From positions 1-12,028 of the forward strand of contig CAMPJQ010000031.1 in assembly GCA_946886925.1 (NCBI GenBank): DNA of 12,028 bases. Reading direction: 5' to 3'. Source of the DNA: an uncultured Terrimonas sp. Its GTDB lineage: Bacteria > Bacteroidota > Bacteroidia > Chitinophagales > Chitinophagaceae. Both the position numbers and the translations under genes were made by a program. Within the stretch, counting starts at the first letter, position 1, and each line of letters opens with the position of its first letter. Below, one piece after another: positions 1-5,609 of this stretch. The notes below the pieces were generated by a model. The model did no database searches, was not told the DNA's origin, and saw nothing but the letters and a program-made list of their open reading frames with translations.

Positions 1-165
1 CTCTTTGTGTTGTTTGATGTGGAAGTGATCTTTTTTTATCCTTATGCAGTAAACTTCAGGGAATTGGGCTGGGAAGGTTTTATGGCGGTACTTGCTTTTG
101 TTGGCTTTTTTCTCGCAGGATTTTACTATATTATAAAGAAAGGGGCACTGAAATGGGAAGATTAA
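1..165 (+). CDS. nuoA: NADH-quinone oxidoreductase subunit A, C-terminal part
   Basis: This is the last 54 codons of nuoA; the start lies before the window. NuoA is a small membrane subunit with three helices that lies next to NuoH and NuoJ and helps shape the quinone entry region of complex I. The visible part begins with the family hallmark FDVEVIFFYPYAVNF, which contains the conserved acidic residues of the loop and second helix (D6 and E8 of the fragment). A third hydrophobic helix follows at about residues 26-45, then a short basic and acidic tail ending KWED. The gene ends TAA directly followed by TGA. nuoB follows after 99 bases in the same direction, the usual order. The identification rests on the motif and on synteny and is firm; only the missing N-terminus limits it. 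Confidence 0.95.
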   Translation, partial: LFVLFDVEVIFFYPYAVNFRELGWEGFMAVLAFVGFFLAGFYYIIKKGALKWED

Positions 166-264
166 TGAAAGTAACCCCGAAACATTTTCGGCACGGTTTA
201 TTGAGTATTGAAGAAACGGGGAAGATGCAATGGATTTCAATGCTGTTCATTTTAAATTTTAGTT

Positions 265-855
265 ATGGCACGTCCGGTTCGGTTTAATATAACACCCAAA
301 GAAAGAGATCCCCAGGGGCATATTGGTATAGCCGATGCACCTGAAGGATATACAGGGGAAGGCTTTTTTACAACCAGGCTCAGTGAAGTAGTTGGGCTTG
401 CCCGTAAAAATTCGCTGTGGCCGCTTCCTTTTGCAACTTCATGCTGTGGCATTGAATTTATGGCTACCATGGGAGCGCATTATGATTTTGGAAGATTTGG
501 TGCAGAAAGGATGGGATTTACACCCCGTCAGTGTGATATGCTGATGGTAATGGGTACGATTGCTAAAAAAATGGGGCCTGTGTTACGGCAGGTATATATA
601 CAAATGTCGGAGCCCCGCTGGGTGATAGCAGTTGGCGCCTGCGCATCGAGTGGTGGCATCTTTGACAGCTATTCTGTATTACAGGGCATAGACCAGATTA
701 TTCCCGTTGATGTATATGTACCGGGATGCCCGCCCAGGCCCGAAGCCATATTAGATGGTGTGCTGGCTTTGCAGGACCTGGTAGGCAAAGAAAGTATAAG
801 AAGGAGAAATACAGAAAAATACCAGCAGCTAATGCTTGGCTATGGGATACAGTAA
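265..855 (+). CDS. nuoB: NADH-quinone oxidoreductase subunit B (cluster N2 subunit)
   Basis: NuoB carries the terminal 4Fe-4S cluster N2, which passes electrons to quinone at the interface with NuoD and NuoH. The 196-residue product has the expected ligands: the adjacent pair Cys60-Cys61 in PFATSCCGIEFMA, Cys126 in AVGACASSGG and Cys155 in VPGCPPRPEA. The segment GRFGAERMGFTPRQCDMLMV is also typical of the family. Length is slightly below that of longer homologues because the N-terminal extension is short. The ATG at 265 is used because in-frame stops lie just upstream (one at 253-255) and no Shine-Dalgarno sequence is seen, as is common in Bacteroidota. The stop TAA is followed directly by TAG. 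nuoC follows after 89 bases. The call is firm. Confidence 0.98.
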   Translation: MARPVRFNITPKERDPQGHIGIADAPEGYTGEGFFTTRLSEVVGLARKNSLWPLPFATSCCGIEFMATMGAHYDFGRFGAERMGFTPRQCDMLMVMGTIAKKMGPVLRQVYIQMSEPRWVIAVGACASSGGIFDSYSVLQGIDQIIPVDVYVPGCPPRPEAILDGVLALQDLVGKESIRRRNTEKYQQLMLGYGIQ

Positions 856-860
856 TAGGG

Positions 861-890
861 GATAGGTGGTAAGTGAGTAAGTGATGGAGT
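861..890 (+). repeat. Degenerate G/T/A-rich short repeat between nuoB and nuoC
   Basis: The nuoB-nuoC gap holds two adjacent near-identical octamers, TAAGTGAG at 870-877 and TAAGTGAT at 878-885, inside a purine and T-rich stretch. The composition resembles the AGTGATG heptamer series found after nuoJ in this window. I see no gene or terminator here. The rest of the gap to 944 is A+T-rich and unremarkable. Confidence 0.45.
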
Positions 891-944
891 ACTGTGTTTC
901 AGCATTACTATAAAAACAGGAAATATTTATCATAAAGATTGTAG

Positions 945-1448
945 ATGGAGTTGACCAATGATCATATTAAAAGCAGGCTTATACAAAAATTTGGTGATGA
1001 AGCAGCCAATTTTACTGAGCCATATGGTATGCTTACGTTTGAAGTGCCTAAAGAACTGAATCTTAAAGTGCTTCAGTTTTTATATGATGATCCCGAATTA
1101 AGGTTTCAGTTTCTTACCGATTTGCAGGCGGTACATTACCCTGACAATAATGGCAGGGAACTGGCAGTTGTATATCACCTGCACAATATCAGGGATAATG
1201 TGCGGATACGTTTTAAAATATATACCGCTATTGAAAAGCCGGATGTGTATACTGCTACGCAGTTGTATGCCTGTGCCAACTGGATGGAAAGAGAAACCTA
1301 TGATTTTTTTGGTGTCAATTTCGTAGGTCATCCTAACCTTAAACGCATATTGAATGTAGACGAAATGGATTATTTTCCTATGCGGAAAGAATATCCGCTG
1401 GAAGATCAGACAAGGGTGGATAAGGATGATGAAATGTTTGGAAGGTGA
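945..1448 (+). CDS. nuoC: NADH-quinone oxidoreductase subunit C (30 kDa type)
   Basis: NuoC is a hydrophilic subunit of the connecting module that binds NuoD and helps join the peripheral arm to the membrane arm; it has no cofactor. The 167-residue product shows the 30 kDa subunit signature near its C-terminal half, WMERETYDFFGVNFVGHPNL (about residues 112-131), followed by KRIL and the typical tail with FPMRKEYPLED. The N-terminal half has the alpha/beta pattern of the family, including FQFLTDLQAVHYPD. It is a separate gene and not fused to nuoD as in Escherichia coli. The ATG at 945 gives the expected length; there is no clear Shine-Dalgarno sequence. The gene lies 56 bases before nuoD. The call is firm. 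Confidence 0.96.
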   Translation: MELTNDHIKSRLIQKFGDEAANFTEPYGMLTFEVPKELNLKVLQFLYDDPELRFQFLTDLQAVHYPDNNGRELAVVYHLHNIRDNVRIRFKIYTAIEKPDVYTATQLYACANWMERETYDFFGVNFVGHPNLKRILNVDEMDYFPMRKEYPLEDQTRVDKDDEMFGR

Positions 1449-1491
1449 AGAATCAGGAAACTGCGATAAAATCAAACACAAGAAAATGCCT

Positions 1492-1498
1492 GAGAGGG
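1492..1498 (+). promoter_or_regulatory. Shine-Dalgarno-like site before nuoD
   Basis: GAGAGGG lies six bases before the ATG at 1505. It decides between this ATG and a nearby out-of-frame ATG at 1501. It is one of only two purine-rich sites of this kind at good spacing in the window, since most genes here have none. Confidence 0.4.
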
Positions 1499-1504
1499 TA
1501 ATGT

Positions 1505-2752
1505 ATGACAGAAGATTTATTACAACATAGCAGGGAACAAAATATTAAACTACCTGATGGTTCAATTGAAAAGCAAACAACTACGCTGAACCTCGGGCCT
1601 ACTCATCCTGCAACGCACGGCGTTTTTCAGAATATACTGGAAATAGATGGTGAAAGAATTTTATCGGCCGAAGCAACGGTAGGATATATACACCGTGCAT
1701 TTGAAAAGATAGCAGAAAGACGGCCCTTATACCAGATCACTCCGCTTACCGACAGGTTGAATTATTGTTCAAGCCCTATTAACAACATGGGCTGGCATAT
1801 GACCTGTGAAAAGCTACTGGGTGTGCAAACGCCCAAGCGTGTGGATTACCTGCGTATTATTATTATGGAATTGGCCAGGATAACCGATCATGTTATATGT
1901 AATTCGGTTATAGGTGTTGATGCAGGAGCGCTATCGGTATTTCTGTACGTAATGCAGTATCGCGAGCTGGTATATGAGATCTATGAAGAAATTTGCGGAT
2001 CACGGCTTACCACCAATATTGGCCGAATAGGTGGTTTCGAAAGAAATTTTAACGCTACGGCATGGCAAAAATTAGATAAGTTCTTAAATGAATTTCCTGC
2101 AGCTTTAAAAGAATTTGAAAATTTGCTGCAGCGCAACAGGATATTTATTGACCGTACGGTAGGAGCGGGGCCTATAACAGGTGAAAGAGCACTGAACTAT
2201 GGATTTACCGGTCCTAACCTGCGGGCATCGGGTATAGATTATGATGTAAGAGTGCATACCCCTTATTGCAGTTACCAGGATTTTGAATTTAATATTCCCG
2301 TAGGTACCACGGGCGATGTGTACGACCGATGGTTGGTGCGTAACCAGGAAATGTGGGAATCATTAAAGATTATACGGCAGGCATACGAAAAAATACAGCA
2401 ATTCAAAGGCGAAGAATCGGAAATATATCATGCCAATGTGCCGGAATATTATCTTCCTCCTAAACAGGATGTATACACGAAAATGGAAGCTCTGATATGG
2501 CATTTTAAAATTATTATGGGCGAAACCGAAATACCAGCCGGCGAAGTTTACCATAGCGTGGAAGGAGGCAATGGAGAACTGGGTTTTTACCTGATCAGTG
2601 ATGGGGGAAGAGCGCCTTACCGGCTGCATTTCAGAAGGCCCTGTTTTATTTATTACCAGGCCTATCCTGAACTGATTAAGGGTTCCATGCTTGCCGATGC
2701 CGTAATTGTAATGAGCAGTCTCAATTTAATTGCGGGGGAAATGGATGCTTAG
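1505..2752 (+). CDS. nuoD: NADH-quinone oxidoreductase subunit D (49 kDa type)
   Basis: NuoD forms the quinone-binding cavity together with NuoB and is related to the large subunit of NiFe hydrogenases, without the metal site. The 415-residue product contains GPTHPATHGV (residues 31-40, with His38) and Tyr87 in DRLNYCSS; in structurally studied complex I this His and Tyr contact the quinone head group. Other signatures are GYIHRAFEKIAERR (60-73), in which the usual HRG is HRA, and GSRLTTNIGRIGGFERNF in the middle. The C-terminal region has the expected PYRLHFRRPCF and LADAVIVMSSLNLIAGE elements. The protein ends in EMDA, where many homologues end in a conserved Asp-Arg. The gene is preceded by a Shine-Dalgarno-like site. 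The call is firm. Confidence 0.98.
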   Translation: MTEDLLQHSREQNIKLPDGSIEKQTTTLNLGPTHPATHGVFQNILEIDGERILSAEATVGYIHRAFEKIAERRPLYQITPLTDRLNYCSSPINNMGWHMTCEKLLGVQTPKRVDYLRIIIMELARITDHVICNSVIGVDAGALSVFLYVMQYRELVYEIYEEICGSRLTTNIGRIGGFERNFNATAWQKLDKFLNEFPAALKEFENLLQRNRIFIDRTVGAGPITGERALNYGFTGPNLRASGIDYDVRVHTPYCSYQDFEFNIPVGTTGDVYDRWLVRNQEMWESLKIIRQAYEKIQQFKGEESEIYHANVPEYYLPPKQDVYTKMEALIWHFKIIMGETEIPAGEVYHSVEGGNGELGFYLISDGGRAPYRLHFRRPCFIYYQAYPELIKGSMLADAVIVMSSLNLIAGEMDA

Positions 2753-2756
2753 GAAA

Positions 2757-2787
2757 TGTGAAAATGTAAAATGGGGAAACGTGAAAA
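2757..2787 (+). repeat. Degenerate octamer run of the TGTGAAAA type after nuoD
   Basis: Starting four bases after the nuoD stop, a period of about eight bases can be read: TGTGAAAA (2757-2764), TGTAAAA (2765-2771), TGGGGAAA (2772-2779) and CGTGAAAA (2780-2787). The units are imperfect, so this looks like an old, decaying tandem repeat. It is followed by a G-rich stretch with no recognised function. Confidence 0.5.
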
Positions 2788-2817
2788 AGGAGGGAGGCGT
2801 TAGGCCGCATGTAGAGA

Positions 2818-2861
2818 TTTGAAAACCTGCCAGCCATAAGGCTGGTTTGAAAATTTGAAAA
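2818..2861 (+). repeat. Three TTTGAAAA octamers around a hairpin before nuoE
   Basis: Perfect copies of TTTGAAAA occur at 2818-2825, 2846-2853 and 2854-2861, the last two in direct tandem. The last A of the third copy is the A of the nuoE start codon. The hairpin described separately lies between copies one and two. The arrangement looks like a repeat remnant that has become the leader of nuoE. Confidence 0.55.
2830..2845 (+). other. Small inverted repeat (hairpin) in the nuoE leader
   Basis: CCAGCC at 2830-2835 and GGCTGG at 2840-2845 are perfect complements around the loop ATAA. In RNA this gives a six-base-pair, GC-rich stem ending 15 bases before the nuoE ATG. It is not followed by a run of T, so an intrinsic terminator is unlikely. 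It might protect or separate mRNA segments, or be part of the repeat remnant around it. Confidence 0.5.
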
Positions 2862-3355
2862 TGGAATTTTCGGAAGAGAAACTAAAAAAAGTCAGCGAGA
2901 TCATTGCCCGCTATCCCGAAGGCAAGCAAAAAAGCGCTTTATTGCCAGTGCTTCACCTGGCTCAGGAACAGTTTGGCTGGCTGAGTGCGGAAACCATGGA
3001 TTATGTTGCTGCTTTGCTGAACCTCGAACCTGTTGAAGTGTATGAAGTAGCCACCTTTTATTCCATGTATAATTTAAAACCGGTAGGCAAATATTTATTT
3101 GAAGTATGCCAGACCGGCCCGTGCATGATCAACGGCAGCGACGACATTATTGCTTACATTGGAGAGCGCCTGAATATAAGCCCGGGAGAAACCACAGCGG
3201 ATGGCTTATTTACTTTGAAAACTGTAGAGTGTTTGGGTGCCTGTGGTTATGCACCTATGATGCAACTGGGTAAATATTACAGGGAGCATCTCACAAAAGA
3301 TAAAGTAGACGCGATTATTGAAGAATGCAGGAATAATGCGGCCGCCAATAACTGA
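2861..3355 (+). CDS. nuoE: NADH-quinone oxidoreductase subunit E (24 kDa type, 2Fe-2S N1a)
   Basis: NuoE belongs to the NADH-oxidising arm and has a thioredoxin-like domain binding the 2Fe-2S cluster N1a close to the FMN of NuoF. Counting from the ATG at 2861, the 164-residue product has the ligands Cys83 and Cys88 in CQTGPC and Cys124 and Cys128 in CLGAC. The N-terminal helical part includes LPVLHLAQEQFGWLS and EVYEVATFYSMY, both typical. An in-frame TTG at 2855 would add two residues, but the ATG is the simpler choice and no Shine-Dalgarno sequence favours either. The leader is made of short repeats and a hairpin. A VOC-family gene, and not nuoF, follows after 36 bases. The call is firm. 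Confidence 0.96.
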   Translation: MEFSEEKLKKVSEIIARYPEGKQKSALLPVLHLAQEQFGWLSAETMDYVAALLNLEPVEVYEVATFYSMYNLKPVGKYLFEVCQTGPCMINGSDDIIAYIGERLNISPGETTADGLFTLKTVECLGACGYAPMMQLGKYYREHLTKDKVDAIIEECRNNAAANN

Positions 3356-3391
3356 TAAGTTCTTTATTCTGTATAACAGTACACCTTTTTT

Positions 3392-3805
3392 ATGGAAGCG
3401 ATAGTACCATATTTAATGTTTAACGGAAACGCCGGCCAAGCGCTTGCTTTTTACGCCAAAACCTTTAATGGTAAGGTGGTTTTTAGCCAGACCTACGGTG
3501 AATCGCCGGAGAAAGGATCTGCGGATTATAAAGACAAGATAATGCACGCCACTTTCCAGGCGGGTAGCCTTACGATAATGGTATCCGACAGTATGCCGGG
3601 CCACGAAGTAAATGGTGGTACAAATATCAGTTTGTCGTTAAATTTTAAATCAGTTGAAAGTATTGAACAAACTTTCCTTGCATTATCTGACGGCGCTAAT
3701 GTTACTATGGCGCTGCAGGATACTTTTTGGGGAGCGAGGTTTGGAATGTTAACCGACAGGTTTGGCATCAACTGGATGTTTAATCATGATTATGAGAAAA
3801 AATAA
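3392..3805 (+). CDS. VOC-family (glyoxalase/PhnB-like) protein inside the nuo operon
   Basis: The 137-residue product resembles PhnB-like proteins of the vicinal oxygen chelate superfamily, once labelled as 3-demethylubiquinone methyltransferase-like. Visible family traits are the start VPYLMFNGNAGQALAFY, the beta-rich middle KIMHATFQAGSLTIMVSD (about 49-66) and the C-terminal FWGARFGMLTDRFGINWMFN (112-131). His52 could be a metal ligand, but I cannot identify a full metal-binding set, so no reaction should be assigned. It has no signal peptide or membrane segment and should be cytoplasmic. It lies between nuoE and nuoF, 36 and 49 bases from them and on the same strand, so it is probably cotranscribed. 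It is not a known complex I subunit. The family call is good; the role is unknown. Confidence 0.85.
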   Translation: MEAIVPYLMFNGNAGQALAFYAKTFNGKVVFSQTYGESPEKGSADYKDKIMHATFQAGSLTIMVSDSMPGHEVNGGTNISLSLNFKSVESIEQTFLALSDGANVTMALQDTFWGARFGMLTDRFGINWMFNHDYEKK

Positions 3806-3854
3806 AATGAGAAATTTATAAACAATTTAATTCTCCTTTCAGGAATAAGGGATC

Positions 3855-5207
3855 ATGGCAAAAAAACTATTATTAGAAAATGCACATATAGAGGGTATCC
3901 GGTTTTACGATGCTTACCGAAGGCAGGGTGGTTATCGCAGTGTGGAAAAGGCGCTCAAAGAGATGACTCCGGAGTCGGTAGTAGAGGAAGTAAAAAAAAG
4001 TGGTTTACGCGGACGTGGCGGCGCAGGGTTTCCTACCGGCTTGAAATGGAGTTTTATTGCCAAACCGGAAGGTGTTCCCCGCCATTTGGTGTGTAATGCC
4101 GATGAAAGCGAACCGGGAACTTTTAAGGATCGCTACCTCATGGAATATATTCCGCACCTGCTTATTGAAGGATTGATCGTTAGCTCATTTGCTTTGGGCA
4201 GCAATACAACTTATATCTATATACGTGGCGAATATGCATGGATAACCGATATCCTGGAGCAAGCCATAGCAGAAGCCACGGCAAATGGCTGGCTGGGTAA
4301 AAATATATTGGGAAGCGGATTCGATTGTGAAATATATGTGCAGCGGGGCGCTGGCGCCTATATCTGCGGTGAAGAAACAGCGCTGATCGAATCGCTGGAA
4401 GGAAAAAGAGGCAATCCCCGTATAAAACCACCCTTTCCCGCAATAAAGGGTGTGTGGGATAGGCCTACCGTGGTTAATAATGTAGAGACTCTTACTGCTG
4501 TTGTGCCTGTTATCAATTTGGGCGGCGAGGAATATGCAAAGATCGGCGTGGGCCGATCAACAGGAACCAAACTTATTTCGGCCTGCGGTAATATCAATAA
4601 ACCCGGTGTATACGAAATTGATATGACCATTAGCGTGGAAGAATTTATTTTCAGCGATGAATATTGTGGCGGCATGGCCAACGGAAAAAAATTAAAAGCC
4701 TGTATCCCCGGCGGATCTTCGGTTCCCATTCTTCCGGCCAATTTATTATTGAAAACAGCTAAGGGTGAAACCCGCTATATGAATTACGAAAGCCTGAGCG
4801 ATGGCGGTTTTGCTACGGGCAGTATGATGGGAAGCGGTGGCTTTGTAGTTTTAGATGAAGATCAGTGTGTGGTAAAACATACCTATACCTTAGCCCGCTT
4901 TTACCGCCATGAAAGCTGCGGACAATGCAGCCCCTGCCGTGAAGGTACAGGCTGGATGGAAAAAATTTTAAAGAACATAGATACGGGGAAAGGGAAAATG
5001 AGCGATATAGATTTATTGTGGGATATACAGCGTAAAATTGAAGGCAATACTATTTGTCCGCTGGGCGATGCAGCGGCGTGGCCGGTAGCGGCTGCCATAC
5101 GTCATTTTCGCGATGAATTCGAATGGCATGTGCGCAATCCCGAAGAATGTTTGAAAAGAAATTTCGGACTGGCGCATTATGCCAATGCGAGAGAGGTCGT
5201 GGCATAG
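3855..5207 (+). CDS. nuoF: NADH-quinone oxidoreductase subunit F (51 kDa type, FMN and N3)
   Basis: NuoF oxidises NADH, holds the FMN and the 4Fe-4S cluster N3, and forms the tip of the peripheral arm with NuoE and NuoG. The 450-residue product contains the glycine-rich GLRGRGGAGFPTGLKW (50-65) that binds nucleotide and flavin, CNADESEPGTFKDR (80-93) and GAGAYICGEETALIESLEGK (165-184). The N3 ligands are Cys355, Cys358 and Cys361 in SCGQCSPC plus Cys401 in NTICPLGDAAAWP. The length is normal. The start at 3855 is preceded by a purine-rich AAGGG only three bases away, so initiation is probably not dependent on it. The gene follows the VOC gene by 49 bases. After it comes an unusual 402-base gap before nuoG. 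The call is firm. Confidence 0.98.
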   Translation: MAKKLLLENAHIEGIRFYDAYRRQGGYRSVEKALKEMTPESVVEEVKKSGLRGRGGAGFPTGLKWSFIAKPEGVPRHLVCNADESEPGTFKDRYLMEYIPHLLIEGLIVSSFALGSNTTYIYIRGEYAWITDILEQAIAEATANGWLGKNILGSGFDCEIYVQRGAGAYICGEETALIESLEGKRGNPRIKPPFPAIKGVWDRPTVVNNVETLTAVVPVINLGGEEYAKIGVGRSTGTKLISACGNINKPGVYEIDMTISVEEFIFSDEYCGGMANGKKLKACIPGGSSVPILPANLLLKTAKGETRYMNYESLSDGGFATGSMMGSGGFVVLDEDQCVVKHTYTLARFYRHESCGQCSPCREGTGWMEKILKNIDTGKGKMSDIDLLWDIQRKIEGNTICPLGDAAAWPVAAAIRHFRDEFEWHVRNPEECLKRNFGLAHYANAREVVA

Positions 5208-5246
5208 AGTTATATGCTGAGGAAGATTCACGGGGTGGGAAAAGCG

Positions 5247-5376
5247 ATTTCTCACGGCGACGCAGAGGCGCGACGATATACGGAAGAAAAGGGTGTAAAA
5301 GCGTCGTGTCGTATTTCCGTTGCATACGCTGCGAGAAAAAAGATCCCGGGGTGATCGCTAAGGAGGCGTGAGAAAT
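5247..5376. repeat. 10-base inverted repeat pair spanning 130 bases
   Basis: ATTTCTCACG at 5247-5256 is perfectly complementary to CGTGAGAAAT at 5367-5376. Inside the pair are further short complementary pieces, such as ACGGAA at 5280-5285 and TTCCGT at 5315-5320. The unit could be a small non-coding repeat element or the degraded edge of the insertion that brought the GxxExxY relic. Only the ends are exact, so its identity is uncertain. Confidence 0.4.
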
Positions 5377-5385
5377 GTGAAAGAG

Positions 5386-5562
5386 ATGATCATTGACAAC
5401 AAAGTGATTATAGAAATTAAGAGTATCGAAGCATAAGTGGCTGTTCATTTTAAACAGGTATTAACCTGGTTGAAGCTGTCGGGAATAAGGCTGGGGTTAT
5501 TGGTTAATTTCAATATGGCATTATTAAAAACAGGAACTCATAGAATAGTCAACAACTTATAA
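5386..5562 (+). pseudogene. Decayed C-terminal fragment of a GxxExxY-family protein
   Basis: Reading in frame from 5386 gives MIIDNKVIIEIKSIEA, then TAA at 5434-5436, then a 41-residue continuation containing HFKQVLTWLKLSGIRLGLL, VNFN and the end RIVNNL before a second TAA at 5560-5562. This matches the C-terminal half of GxxExxY proteins, small proteins of about 120-130 residues related to the PD-(D/E)XK nuclease fold. The Glu-x-Lys pair survives in IEIKS. The N-terminal half, including the name-giving motif, is not visible upstream, where an in-frame stop lies at 5359-5361. The internal stop falls where functional members have EAL followed by VHF. It is therefore truncated and interrupted. 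Repeat fragments lie on both sides. The match was made from memory of the family. Confidence 0.75.
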
Positions 5563-5564
5563 AA

Positions 5565-5597
5565 CTTTGCGCATTAGCCTTCTTTGTGGCTTTGCGC
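5565..5597 (+). repeat. CTTTGCGC direct repeat before nuoG
   Basis: CTTTGCGC occurs at 5565-5572 and again at 5590-5597, with TTCTTTGTGG between them. The complement of this patch resembles the GC-rich patch at 5248-5275, which has TTTCTC followed by GACGCAGAGGCGC. The two patches therefore look like divergent copies in opposite orientation on either side of the relic. The repeat ends about a dozen bases before the nuoG start codon and so forms its leader. Confidence 0.5.
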
Positions 5598-5609
5598 GAA
5601 ACATAAACT

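Larger units (their letters stand above)
5208..5609 (+). other. 402-base gene-poor gap with repeat fragments and a protein relic
   Basis: This is the longest gap in the window and it interrupts two genes that are normally close. It contains, in order: a GC-rich patch at about 5247-5276; a patch with further fragments of the same kind at about 5325-5376; the decayed C-terminal part of a GxxExxY-family protein at 5386-5562; and a patch with two CTTTGCGC units up to 5604. An 82-codon open frame entering from inside nuoF resembles no family I know and seems to be a by-product of the GC-rich repeats. No terminator with a T-run is seen, and no promoter match, so nuoG is probably read through from upstream. 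Confidence 0.7.

Noticed and set aside
2830..2853. Hairpin before nuoE as an intrinsic terminator
   Set aside because: The stem is only six base pairs and is followed by TTTGAAAA and not by a T-run. A terminator inside this operon would also be unexpected.
5123..5371. 82-codon + strand ORF from within the end of nuoF into the gap
   Set aside because: It overlaps nuoF in another frame, and its arginine- and cysteine-rich product arises from the GC-rich repeat patches. No family is recognised.
5050..5448. 132-codon minus-strand ORF across the nuoF end and the gap
   Set aside because: It covers nuoF and the GxxExxY relic in antisense, and its sequence shows no known family or start signal.
5561..5569. 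AAAACTTTG before nuoG as a promoter -7 box
   Set aside because: The TA of TAnnTTTG is missing and no -33 TTG is found; the TTTG belongs to the CTTTGCGC repeat.
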